Part shown: piece by piece, positions 47,338 to 62,941 of the stretch | Numbering within the stretch: the stretch's first letter is position 1 | Layout of the letters: the number at the start of each line of letters is the position of its first letter | Source of the DNA: Megachile rotundata | Taxonomy: Eukaryota; Arthropoda; Insecta; Hymenoptera; Megachilidae | Assembly (NCBI RefSeq): GCF_050947335.1 | Contig: NW_027473318.1 | Coordinates: forward strand, 1,736,001 to 1,800,000 | Direction: 5' to 3' | DNA length: 64,000 nt | Notes under the pieces: model-generated | Told to the model about the DNA's origin: nothing | Database searches by the model: none | Seen by the model: only the letters and a program-made list of their open reading frames with translations | Made by a program: the position numbers and the translations under genes

Positions 47338-47407
47338 CAATCTCCCAAATACAATCTCCCAAATGCAATCTCCCAAATACAATCTCCCAAATACAATCTC
47401 CCAAATA
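47338..47407 (+). repeat. CTCCC block, 5 copies (tactattac lead-in)
   Basis: Counterpart of the 39167 block at 8,171 bp. Confidence 0.9.
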
Positions 47408-49189
47408 CAATCATACAATCACAATCATACAATCACAATCATACAATCACAATCATACTACCACAATCATACTATCACAATCATACAAACACAATCATAC
47501 AATCATAATCATACAATAACAATCATACAATCACAATCATACAATCACAATCATACAATCACAATCATACAATCATAATCATACAATCGCAATCATACAA
47601 TCGCAATCATACAATCACAATCATACAATCACAATCATACTATCGCAATCATACAATCACAATCATGCAATCACAATCATTCAATCATAATCATACAATC
47701 ACAATCATACAATCACAATCGTACAACCACAATCGTACAATCACAATCGCACAATCACAATCATACAATCACAGTCATACAATCACAATCATACAATCAC
47801 AATCATACTATCACAATCATACAATCATAATCATACAATCACAATCATACAATCACAATCATACAATCACAATCATACAATCACAATCATACCATCACAA
47901 TCATACCATCACAATCATACTTTAACAATCATACAATCACAATCATACAATCACAGTCATACAATCACAATCATACAATCACAATCATACTATCACAATC
48001 ATACATTCAAAATCATGCAATCACAATCATACAGTCGCAATCATGCAATCTCAATCATTCAATCATAATCATACAATCACAATCATACAATCACAATCGT
48101 ACAATCACAATCATACAATCAATATCATACAATCGCAATCATACCATCACAATCATACAATCACAAACATACAATCACAATCATACAATCACAATCATAC
48201 AATCACAATCATACAAACACAATCATACAATCATAATCATACAATAACAATCATACAATCACAATCATACATTCACAATCATACAATCACAATCATACAA
48301 TCGCAAGCATACAATCACAATCATACAATCACAATCATACAATCACAATCATACTTTCACAACCATACAATCACAATCATACATTCAAAATCATGCAATC
48401 ACAATCATACAATCGCAATCATGCAATCTCAATCATTCAATCATAATCATACAATCACAATCATACAATCACAATCGTACAATCACAATCATACAATCAA
48501 TATCATGCAATCGCAATCATAACATCACAATCATACAGTCACAACCATACAATCATAATCATACAATCACAATCATACAATCATAATCATACAATCACAA
48601 TAATACAATCGCAATCATACAATCACAATCATACAATTACAATCATACTATCGCAATCATACAATCACAATCATACCATCACAATCATACAATCACAATC
48701 ATACTTTAACAATCATACAATCACAATCATACAATCACAGTCATACAATCACAGTCATACAATAACAATCATATAATCACAATCATACTATCACAATCAT
48801 ACAATCGCAATCATACAATCACAATCATACAATCGCAATCATACAATTACAATCTCCCAAATACAATCTCCCAAATACAATCAAACAATCACAATCATAC
48901 AATAACAATCATACAATCACAATCATACAATCACAATCATACTATCACAATCGTACAATCACAATCGTACAATCACAATCATACAATCACAATCATTCAA
49001 TCACAATCATACAATCACAATCATACTTTCACAATCATACTATCACAATCATACAATCACAATCATACAATCACAGTCATACAATAACAATCATATAATC
49101 ACAATCATACTATCGCAATCATACAATCACAATCATACAATCACAATCATAAAATCACAATCATACAATCACAATCATACAATCACAAT

Positions 49190-49663
49190 CAAAGAATCAC
49201 AATCATACAATCACAATCATACAATCGCAAGCATACAATCACAATCATACAATCTCAATCATACAATCACAATCATACAATCACAATCATACAATCATAA
49301 TCATACAATTACAATCATACATCACAATCATACAATCACAATCATACAATCGCAAGCATACAATCACAATCATACAATCTCAATCATACAATCACAATCA
49401 TACAATCATAATCATACAATTACAATCATACATCACAATCATACAATCACAATCATACAATCACAATCATACTATCGCAATCATACAATCTCAATCATAC
49501 TTTCACAATCATACTATCACAATCATACAATCACAATCATACAATCACAGTCATACAATAACAATCATATAATCACAATCATACTATCACAATCATACAA
49601 TCACAATCATACAATCACAATCATAAAATCACAATCATACAATCACAATCATACAATCACAAT
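49190..49663 (+). repeat. 474-bp CAAAG module, copy 9
   Basis: Corresponds to copy 8 at 8,059 bp. Confidence 0.9.
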
Positions 49664-50357
49664 CAAAGAATCACAATCATACAATCACAATCATACAATC
49701 GCAAGCATACAATCACAATCATACAATCTCAATCATACAATCACAATCAGACAATCACAATCATACAATCATAATCATACAATTACAATCATACATCACA
49801 ATCATACAATCACAATCATACTATCACAATCATACAATCACAATCATACAATCACAATCATACAATCACAATCATACTTCCACAACCATACAATCACAAT
49901 CATACAATCACAATCATACATTCAAAATCATGCAATCACAATCATACAATCGCAATCATGCAATCTCAATCATTCAATCATAATCGTACAATCACAATCA
50001 TACAATCACAATCGTACAATCACAATCATACAATCAATATCATACAATCGCAATCATCCCATCACAATCATACAGTCACAACCATACAATCATAATCATA
50101 CAATCACAATCATACAATCATAATCATACAATCACAATCATACAATCGCAATCATACAATCACAATCATACAATTACAATCATACTATCGCAATCATATA
50201 ATCACAATCATACCATCACAATCATACAATCTCAATCATACAATCACAATCATACAATCATAATAATACAATTACAATCATACATCACAATCATACAATC
50301 ACAATCATACAATCGCAATCATACAATCACAATCATACAATCGCAATCATACAATTA

Positions 50358-50414
50358 CAATCTCCCAAATATAAATCTCCCAAATACAATCTCCCAAACA
50401 CAATCTCCCAAATA
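50358..50414 (+). repeat. CTCCC block, 4 copies with a 15-bp monomer
   Basis: 14, 15, 14 and 14 bp, as in the 22406 block. Confidence 0.9.
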
Positions 50415-50628
50415 CAATCATACAATCACAATCATACAATCACAATCATACAATCACAATCATACTATCACAATCATACAATCACAATCATACAATCACA
50501 ATCATACAATCACAATCATACAATCACAATCATACTTCCACAATCATACAATCACAATAATACAATCACAGTCATACAATCACAGTCATACAATCACAAT
50601 CGTACTATCACAATCATACAATCACAGT

Positions 50629-50799
50629 CGTACAATCACAATCGTACAATCACAATCGTACAATCACAATCGTACAATCACAATCGTACAATCACAATCG
50701 TACAATCACAATCGTACAATCACAATCGTACAATCACAATCGTACAATCACAATCGTACAATCACAATCGTACAATTACAATCGTACAATCACAATCGC
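50629..50799 (+). repeat. CGT-monomer run 10 (12 copies)
   Basis: Twelve cgtac monomers of the attacaatc sub-lineage. It begins abruptly with the hybrid cagtcgtac, which joins a cagtc monomer to the run and omits the cgtacattc lead-in seen elsewhere. Confidence 0.9.
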
Positions 50800-52686
50800 A
50801 CAACCACAATCAGACAATCACAATCATACAATCACAATCACACATTCACAATCATACAATCACAATCATACAATCACAAAAATACAATCATAATCATACA
50901 ATCACAATCATACAATCGCAATCATACAATCACAATCATACAATCATAATCATACATTCAAAATCATGCAATCACAATCATACAATCACAATCATGCAAT
51001 CACAATCATACAATCAGAATCATACAATCACAATCATTCAATAACAATCGTACAATCACAATCGTACAATCACAATCGCACAACCACAATCAGACAATCA
51101 CACTCATACAATCACAATCATACAATCACAATCATACAATCACAATCATACAATCATAATCATACAATCACAATCATACAATCACAATCATACTATCACA
51201 ATCATACAATCACAATCATACAATCATAATCATACATTCAAAATCATGCAATCACAATCATACAATCACAATCATGCAATTACAATCATACAATCAGAAT
51301 CATACAATCACAATCATTCAATAACAATCGTACAATCACAATCGCATAACCACAATCAGGAAATCACACTCATACAATCACAATCATACAATCACAATCA
51401 TACAATCACAATCATACCATCACAATCATACCATCACAATCATACTTTCACAATCATACAATCACAATCATACAATCACAATCATACAATCACAGTCATA
51501 CAATCACAATCATACAATCACAATCATACAATCACAATCATACCATCACAATCATACTTTCACAATCATACAATCACAATCATACAATCACAATCATACA
51601 ATCACAGTCATACAATCACAATCATACAATCACAATCATACTATCACAATCATACAATCACAATCATACAATCACAATCATACAAACACAATCATACAAT
51701 CATAATCATACAATAACAATCATACAATCACAATCATACATTCACAATCATACAATCACAATCATACAATCGCAAGCATACAATCACAATCATACAATCA
51801 CAATCATACAATCACAATCATACTTTCACAACCATACAATCACAATCATACAATCACAATCATACATTCAAAATCATGCAATCGCAATCATACAATCGCA
51901 ATCATGCAATCTCAATCATTCAATCATAATCATACAATCACAATCGTACAATCACAATCATACAATCAATATCATGCAATCGCAATCATAACATCACAAT
52001 CATACAGTCACAACCATACAATCATAATCATACAATCACAATCATACAATCATAATCATACAATCACAATCATACAATCGCAATCATACAATCACAATCA
52101 TACAATCACAATCATACTATCGCAATCATACAATCACAATAATACCATCACAATCATACAATCACAATCATACAATCATAATCATACAATCACAATCATA
52201 CAATCACAATCATACAATCACAATCATACAATCACAATCATACAATCACAATCATACAATCACAATCATACCATCACAATCATACTTTAACAATCATACA
52301 ATCACAATCATACAATCACAGTCATACAATCACAATCATACAATCACAATCATACAATCACAATCATACAATCACAATCATACAATCACAATCATACAAT
52401 CACAATCATACAATCACAATCATACAATCACAATCATACAATCACAATCATACAATCACAATCATACTTTCACAATCATACTATCACAATCATACAATCA
52501 CAATCATACAATCACAGTCATACAATAACAATCATATAATCACAATCATACTATCACAATCATACAATCACAATAATACAATCACAGTCATACAATCACA
52601 GTCATACAATCACAATCGTACTATCACAATCATACAATCACAATCATACAATCACAATCGTACATTCACAATCATACAATCACAAT

Positions 52687-52843
52687 CGTACAATCACAAT
52701 CGTACAATCACAATCGTACAATCACAATCGTACAATCACAATCGTACAATCACAATCGTACAATCACAATCGTACAATCACAATCGTACAATCACAATCG
52801 TACAATCACAATCGTACAATCACAATCGTACAATCACAATCGC
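52687..52843 (+). repeat. CGT-monomer run 11 (11 copies)
   Basis: Eleven cgtac monomers without the attacaatc variant. The last two lie in or at the edge of the 3,092-bp tandem duplication that begins here. Confidence 0.9.
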
Positions 52844-53303
52844 ACAACCACAATCAGACAATCGCAATCATACAATCACAATCACACAATCACAATCATA
52901 CAATCACAATCATTCAATCACAAAAATACAATCATAATCATACAATCACAATCATACAATCGCAATCATACAATCGCAATCATACAATCACAATCATACA
53001 ATCATAATCATACATTCAAAATCATGCAATCACAATCATACAATCACAATCATGCAATCACAATCATACAATCAGAATCATACAATCACAATCATTCAAT
53101 AACAATCGTACAATCACAATCGTACAATCACAATCGCACAACCACAATCAGACAATCACACTCATACAATCACAATCATACAATCACAATCATACAATCG
53201 CAATCATACAATCATAATCATACAATCACAATCATACAATCACAATCATACTATCACAATCATACAATCACAATCATACAATCATAATCATACGTTCAAA
53301 AAC

Positions 53304-54575
53304 ATGCAATCACAATCATACAATCACAATCATGCAATCACAATCATACAATCAGAATCATACAATCACAATCATTCAATAACAATCGTACAATCACAAT
53401 CGTACAATCACAATCGCACAACCACAATCAGAAAATCACACTCATACAATCACAATCATACAATCACAATCATACAATCACAATCATACCATCACAATCA
53501 TACCATCACAATCATACTTTCACAATCATACAATCACAATCATACAATCACAATCATACAATCACAGTCATACAATCACAATCATACAATCACAATCATA
53601 CAATCACAATCATACCATCACAATCATACTTTCACAATCATACAATCACAATCATACAATCACAATCATATAATCACAATCATACAATCACAATCATGCA
53701 ATCACAATCATACAATCGCAATCATACAATCACAATCATACAATCGCAATCATACAATTACAATCTCCCAAATACAATCTCCCAAATACAATCACCCAAA
53801 TACAATCATACAATCTCAATCATACAATCATAATCATACAATCACAATCATACAATCACAATCATACAATCACAATCATACTATCACAATCATACAATCG
53901 CAATCATACAATTACAATCTCCCAAATACAATCTCCCAAATACAATCTCCCAAATACAATCATACAATCACAATCATACAATCACAATCATACAATCACA
54001 ATCATACTACCACAATCATACTATCACAATCATACAATCACAATCATACAATCACAATCATACATTCACAATCATACAATCACAATCATACAATCACAAT
54101 CATACAATCACAATCATACAATCACAATCATACAATCACAATCATACAATCACAATCATACAATCACAATCATACAATCACAATCATACAATCACAATCA
54201 TACATACAAAATCATGCGATCTCAATCATACAATCACAATCATACTATCACAATCATACAATCGCAATCATACAATTACAATCTCCCAAATACAATCTCC
54301 CAAATACAATCTCCCAAATACAATCATACAATCACAATCATACAATCACAATCATACAATCACAATCATACTACCACAATCATACTATCACAATCATACA
54401 ATCACAATCATACAATCACAATCATATAATCACAATCATACAATCACAATCATACATTCACAATCATACAATCACAATCATACAATCACAATCATACAAT
54501 CACAATCATACATTCAAAATCATGCAATCACAATCATACAATCACAATCATGCAATCACAATCATTCAATCATAA
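53304..54575 (+). other. Repeat-derived open frame (423 codons), not a gene
   Basis: Contains the peptide repeat interrupted by the CTCCC-block peptide (YNLPNTISQIQSPK). An identical frame at 56396-57667 is simply the second copy of the 3,092-bp duplication. Confidence 0.9.
53761..53802 (+). repeat. CTCCC block, 3 copies ending in a CACCC variant
   Basis: Duplicated at 56853-56894. Two further three-copy blocks without the CACCC form lie at 53915-53956 and 54279-54320, and are duplicated at 57007-57048 and 57371-57412. Confidence 0.9.
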
Positions 54576-55368
54576 TCATACAATCACAATCATACAATCA
54601 CAATCGTACAACCACAATCGTACAATCACAATCGCACAATCACAATCATACAATCACAGTCATACAATCACAATCATACAGTCACAATCATACTATCACA
54701 ATCATACAATCATAATCATACAATCACAATCATACAATCACAATCATACAATCACAATCATACAATCACAATCATACAATCACAATCATACAATCACAAT
54801 CATACAATCACAATCATACAATCATAATCATACAATTACAATTATACATCACAATCATACAATCACAATCATACAATCGCAATCATACAATCACAATTAT
54901 ACAATCGCAATCATACAATTACAATCTCCCAAATACAATCTCCCAAATACAATCATACAATCACAATCATACAATCACAATCATACAATCACAATCATAT
55001 AATCACAATCATACAATCACAATCATACAATCGCAATCATACAATCACAATCGTGCAATCATAATCATACAATCACAATCATACGATCGCAATCATACAA
55101 TCACAATCATACCACCACAATCATACAATCACAATCATACAATCATAATCATACAATTACAATCATACATCACAATCATACAATCACAATCATACAATCG
55201 CAATCATACAATTACAATCATACAATCGCAATCATACAATTACAATCTCCCAAATACAATCTCCCAGATACAATCATACAATCACAATCATACAATCACA
55301 ATCATACAATCACAATCATACAATCGCAATCATACAATCACAATTATACAATCGCAATCATACAATTA

Positions 55369-55438
55369 CAATCTCCCAAATACAATCTCCCAAATGCAAT
55401 CTCCCAAATACAATCTCCCAAATACAATCTCCCAAATA
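55369..55438 (+). repeat. CTCCC block, 5 copies
   Basis: Counterpart of the 12292 block at 43,077 bp. Confidence 0.9.
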
Positions 55439-55904
55439 CAATCATACAATCACAATCATACAATCACAATCATACAATCACAATCATACTACCACAATCA
55501 TACTATCACAATCATACAATCACAATCATACAATCACAATCATATAATCACAATCATACAATCACAATCATACAATCGCAATCATACATTCAAAATCATG
55601 CAATCACAATCATACAATCACTATCATGCAATCACAATCATACAATCAGAATCATACAATCAAAATCATACCATCACAATCATACCATCACAATCATACT
55701 TTAACAATCATACAATCACAATCATACAATCACAGTCATACAATCACAATCATACAATCACAATCATACTATCACAATCATACAATCACAATCATACAAT
55801 CACAATCATACAAACACAATCATACAATCATAATCATACAATAACAATCATACAATCACAATCATACAATCACAATCATACAATCATAATCATACAATAA
55901 CAAT

Positions 55905-55935
55905 CGTACAATCACAATCGTACAATCACAATCGC
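55905..55935 (+). repeat. CGT-monomer run 12, truncated (2 copies)
   Basis: Only two cgtac monomers precede the cgcacaacc end. They are entered from caataacaatc and mark the junction between the two copies of the 3,092-bp duplication, which cuts run 11's equivalent from eleven copies to two. Confidence 0.88.
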
Positions 55936-58460
55936 ACAACCACAATCAGACAATCGCAATCATACAATCACAATCACACAATCACAATCATACAATCACA
56001 ATCATTCAATCACAAAAATACAATCATAATCATACAATCACAATCATACAATCGCAATCATACAATCGCAATCATACAATCACAATCATACAATCATAAT
56101 CATACATTCAAAATCATGCAATCACAATCATACAATCACAATCATGCAATCACAATCATACAATCAGAATCATACAATCACAATCATTCAATAACAATCG
56201 TACAATCACAATCGTACAATCACAATCGCACAACCACAATCAGACAATCACACTCATACAATCACAATCATACAATCACAATCATACAATCGCAATCATA
56301 CAATCATAATCATACAATCACAATCATACAATCACAATCATACTATCACAATCATACAATCACAATCATACAATCATAATCATACGTTCAAAAACATGCA
56401 ATCACAATCATACAATCACAATCATGCAATCACAATCATACAATCAGAATCATACAATCACAATCATTCAATAACAATCGTACAATCACAATCGTACAAT
56501 CACAATCGCACAACCACAATCAGAAAATCACACTCATACAATCACAATCATACAATCACAATCATACAATCACAATCATACCATCACAATCATACCATCA
56601 CAATCATACTTTCACAATCATACAATCACAATCATACAATCACAATCATACAATCACAGTCATACAATCACAATCATACAATCACAATCATACAATCACA
56701 ATCATACCATCACAATCATACTTTCACAATCATACAATCACAATCATACAATCACAATCATATAATCACAATCATACAATCACAATCATGCAATCACAAT
56801 CATACAATCGCAATCATACAATCACAATCATACAATCGCAATCATACAATTACAATCTCCCAAATACAATCTCCCAAATACAATCACCCAAATACAATCA
56901 TACAATCTCAATCATACAATCATAATCATACAATCACAATCATACAATCACAATCATACAATCACAATCATACTATCACAATCATACAATCGCAATCATA
57001 CAATTACAATCTCCCAAATACAATCTCCCAAATACAATCTCCCAAATACAATCATACAATCACAATCATACAATCACAATCATACAATCACAATCATACT
57101 ACCACAATCATACTATCACAATCATACAATCACAATCATACAATCACAATCATACATTCACAATCATACAATCACAATCATACAATCACAATCATACAAT
57201 CACAATCATACAATCACAATCATACAATCACAATCATACAATCACAATCATACAATCACAATCATACAATCACAATCATACAATCACAATCATACATACA
57301 AAATCATGCGATCTCAATCATACAATCACAATCATACTATCACAATCATACAATCGCAATCATACAATTACAATCTCCCAAATACAATCTCCCAAATACA
57401 ATCTCCCAAATACAATCATACAATCACAATCATACAATCACAATCATACAATCACAATCATACTACCACAATCATACTATCACAATCATACAATCACAAT
57501 CATACAATCACAATCATATAATCACAATCATACAATCACAATCATACATTCACAATCATACAATCACAATCATACAATCACAATCATACAATCACAATCA
57601 TACATTCAAAATCATGCAATCACAATCATACAATCACAATCATGCAATCACAATCATTCAATCATAATCATACAATCACAATCATACAATCACAATCGTA
57701 CAACCACAATCGTACAATCACAATCGCACAATCACAATCATACAATCACAGTCATACAATCACAATCATACAGTCACAATCATACTATCACAATCATACA
57801 ATCATAATCATACAATCACAATCATACAATCACAATCATACAATCACAATCATACAATCACAATCATACAATCACAATCATACAATCACAATCATACAAT
57901 CACAATCATACAATCATAATCATACAATTACAATTATACATCACAATCATACAATCACAATCATACAATCGCAATCATACAATCACAATTATACAATCGC
58001 AATCATACAATTACAATCTCCCAAATACAATCTCCCAAATACAATCATACAATCACAATCATACAATCACAATCATACAATCACAATCATATAATCACAA
58101 TCATACAATCACAATCATACAATCGCAATCATACAATCACAATCGTGCAATCATAATCATACAATCACAATCATACGATCGCAATCATACAATCACAATC
58201 ATACCACCACAATCATACAATCACAATCATACAATCATAATCATACAATTACAATCATACATCACAATCATACAATCACAATCATACAATCGCAATCATA
58301 CAATTACAATCATACAATCGCAATCATACAATTACAATCTCCCAAATACAATCTCCCAGATACAATCATACAATCACAATCATACAATCACAATCATACA
58401 ATCACAATCATACAATCGCAATCATACAATCACAATTATACAATCGCAATCATACAATTA

Positions 58461-58530
58461 CAATCTCCCAAATACAATCTCCCAAATGCAATCTCCCAAA
58501 TACAATCTCCCAAATACAATCTCCCAAATA
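58461..58530 (+). repeat. CTCCC block, 5 copies
   Basis: Copy of the 55369 block within the 3,092-bp duplication. Confidence 0.9.
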
Positions 58531-61446
58531 CAATCATACAATCACAATCATACAATCACAATCATACAATCACAATCATACTACCACAATCATACTATCA
58601 CAATCATACAATCACAATCATACAATCACAATCATATAATCACAATCATACAATCACAATCATACAATCGCAATCATACATTCAAAATCATGCAATCACA
58701 ATCATACAATCACTATCATGCAATCACAATCATACAATCAGAATCATACAATCAAAATCATACCATCACAATCATACCATCACAATCATACTTTAACAAT
58801 CATACAATCACAATCATACAATCACAGTCATACAATCACAATCATACAATCACAATCATACTATCACAATCATACAATCACAATCATACAATCACAATCA
58901 TACAAACACAATCATACAATCATAATCATACAATAACAATCATACAATCACAATCATACAATCACAATCATACAATCATAATCATACAATAACAATCATA
59001 CAATCACAATCATACAATCACAATCATACAATCACAATCATACAATCGCAAGCATACAATCACAATCATACAATCACAATCATACATTCAAAATCATGCA
59101 ATCACAATCATACAATCGCAATCATGCAATCTCAATCATTCAATCATAATCATACAATCACAATCATACAATCACAATCGTACAATCACAATCATACAAT
59201 CAATATCATACAATCGCAATCATACCATCACAATCATACAGTCACAACCATACAATCATAATCATACAATCACAATCATACAATCATAATCATACAATCA
59301 CAGTCATACAATCACAATCATACAATCACAATCATACTATCACAATCATACAATCACAATCATACAATCACAATCATACATTCAAAATCATGCAATCACA
59401 ATCATACAATCACAATCATGCAATCACAATCATTCAATCATAATCATACAATCACAATCATACAATCACAATCGTACAACCACAATCGTACAATCACAAT
59501 CGCACAATCACAATCATACAATCACAGTCATACAATCACAATCATACAATCACAATCATACTATCGCATTCATACAATCACAATCATACAATCACAATCA
59601 TACTATCGCAATCATACAATCACAATCATACCATCACAATCATACAATCACAATCATACAATCATAATCATACAATCACAATCATACAATCACAATCATA
59701 CAATCACAATCATACAATCATAATCATACAATCGCAATCATACAATCGCAATCATACAATCACAATCATACAGTCACAATCATACTATCGCAATCATACA
59801 ATCACAATCATGCAATCACAATCATTCAATCATAATCATACAATCACAATCATACAATCACAATCGTACAACCACAATCGTACAATCACAATCGCACAAT
59901 CACAATCATACAATCACAGTCATACAATCACAATCACACAATCACAATCATACTATCACAATCATACAATCATAATCATACAATCACAATCATACAATCA
60001 CAATCATACAATCACAATCATACAATCACAATCATACCATCACAATCATACCATCACAATCATACTTTAACAATCATACAATCACAATCATACAATCACA
60101 GTCATACAATCACAATCATACAATCACAATCATACTATCACAATCATACATTCAAAATCATGCAATCACAATCATACAGTCGCAATCATGCAATCTCAAT
60201 CATTCAATCATAATCATACAATCACAATCATACAATCACAATCGTACAATCACAATCATACAATCAATATCATACAATCGCAATCATACCATCACAATCA
60301 TACAATCACAAACATACAATCACAATCATACAATCACAATCATACAATCACAATCATACAAACACAATCATACAATCATAATCATACAATAACAATCATA
60401 CAATCACAATCATACATTCACAATCATACAATCACAATCATACAATCGCAAGCATACAATCACAATCATACAATCACAATCATACAATCACAATCATACT
60501 TTCACAACCATACAATCACAATCATACATTCAAAATCATGCAATCACAATCATACAATCGCAATCATGCAATCTCAATCATTCAATCATAATCATACAAT
60601 CACAATCATACAATCACAATCGTACAATCACAATCATACAATCAATATCATGCAATCGCAATCATAACATCACAATCATACAGTCACAACCATACAATCA
60701 TAATCATACAATCACAATCATACAATCATAATCATACAATCACAATAATACAATCGCAATCATACAATCACAATCATACAATTACAATCATACTATCGCA
60801 ATCATACAATCACAATCATACCATCACAATCATACAATCACAATCATACAATCATAATCATACAATCACAATCATACAATCACAATCATACAATCACAAT
60901 CATACAATCACAATCATACAACCACAATCATACAATCACAATCATACCATCACAATCATACTTTAACAATCATACAATCACAATCATACAATCACAGTCA
61001 TACAATCACAGTCATACAATAACAATCATATAATCACAATCATACTATCACAATCATACAATCGCAATCATACAATCACAATCATACAATCGCAATCATA
61101 CAATTACAATCTCCCAAATACAATCTCCCAAATACAATCAAACAATCACAATCATACAATAACAATCATACAATCACAATCATACAATCACAATCATACT
61201 ATCACAATCGTACAATCACAATCGTACAATCACAATCATACAATCACAATCATACAATCACAATCATACAATCACAATCATACTTTCACAATCATACTAT
61301 CACAATCATACAATCACAATCATACAATCACAGTCATACAATAACAATCATATAATCACAATCATACTATCGCAATCATACAATCACAATCATACAATCA
61401 CAATCATAAAATCACAATCATACAATCACAATCATACAATCACAAT

Positions 61447-61920
61447 CAAAGAATCACAATCATACAATCACAATCATACAATCGCAAGCATACAATCACA
61501 ATCATACAATCTCAATCATACAATCACAATCATACAATCACAATCATACAATCATAATCATACAATTACAATCATACATCACAATCATACAATCACAATC
61601 ATACAATCGCAAGCATACAATCACAATCATACAATCTCAATCATACAATCACAATCATACAATCATAATCATACAATTACAATCATACATCACAATCATA
61701 CAATCACAATCATACAATCACAATCATACTATCGCAATCATACAATCTCAATCATACTTTCACAATCATACTATCACAATCATACAATCACAATCATACA
61801 ATCACAGTCATACAATAACAATCATATAATCACAATCATACTATCACAATCATACAATCACAATCATACAATCACAATCATAAAATCACAATCATACAAT
61901 CACAATCATACAATCACAAT
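61447..61920 (+). repeat. 474-bp CAAAG module, copy 10
   Basis: Corresponds to copy 8 at 20,316 bp; both boundary variants fit the offset. Confidence 0.9.
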
Positions 61921-62614
61921 CAAAGAATCACAATCATACAATCACAATCATACAATCGCAAGCATACAATCACAATCATACAATCTCAATCATACAATCA
62001 CAATCAGACAATCACAATCATACAATCATAATCATACAATTACAATCATACATCACAATCATACAATCACAATCATACTATCACAATCATACAATCACAA
62101 TCATACAATCACAATCATACAAACACAATCATACTTCCACAACCATACAATCACAATCATACAATCACAATCATACATTCAAAATCATGCAATCACAATC
62201 ATACAATCGCAATCATGCAATCTCAATCATTCAATCATAATCGTACAATCACAATCATACAATCACAATCGTACAATCACAATCATACAATCAATATCAT
62301 ACAATCGCAATCATCCCATCACAATCATACAGTCACAACCATACAATCATAATCATACAATCACAATCATACAATCATAATCATACAATCACAATCATAC
62401 AATCGCAATCATACAATCACAATCATACAATTACAATCATACTATCGCAATCATACAATCACAATCATACCATCACAATCATACAATCTCAATCATACAA
62501 TCACAATCATACAATCATAATAATACAATTACAATCATACATCACAATCATACAATCACAATCATACAATCGCAATCATACAATCACAATCATACAATCG
62601 CAATCATACAATTA

Positions 62615-62671
62615 CAATCTCCCAAATATAAATCTCCCAAATACAATCTCCCAAACACAATCTCCCAAATA
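62615..62671 (+). repeat. CTCCC block, 4 copies with a 15-bp monomer
   Basis: 14, 15, 14 and 14 bp, as in the 22406 and 50358 blocks. Confidence 0.9.
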
Positions 62672-62941
62672 CAATCATACAATCACAATCATACAATCAC
62701 AATCATACAATCACAATCATACTATCACAATCATACAATCACAATCATACAATCACAATCATACAATCACAATCATACAATCACAATCATACTTCCACAA
62801 TCATACAATCACAATAATACAATCACAGTCATACAATCACAGTCATACAATCACAATCGTACTATCACAATCATACAATCACAATCATACAATCACAATC
62901 GTACATTCACAATCATACAATCACAATCATACAATCACAAT

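Larger units (their letters stand above)
52808..58993 (+). repeat. Tandem duplication, 3,092-bp unit
   Basis: Copies are about 52808-55900 and 55901-58993. The otherwise absent acgttcaaaaac occurs at 53292 and 56384, and CGATCG at 55084 and 58176. Every open frame and CTCCC block in the first copy has an equivalent at the same offset in the second. The length is 221 monomers less two, matching two 13-bp monomers per copy. Confidence 0.92.

Noticed and set aside
55084..55089. CGATCG as a regulatory palindrome
   Set aside because: It arises from two adjacent single-base variants and occurs only as part of a copied module, so it is treated as a lineage marker.
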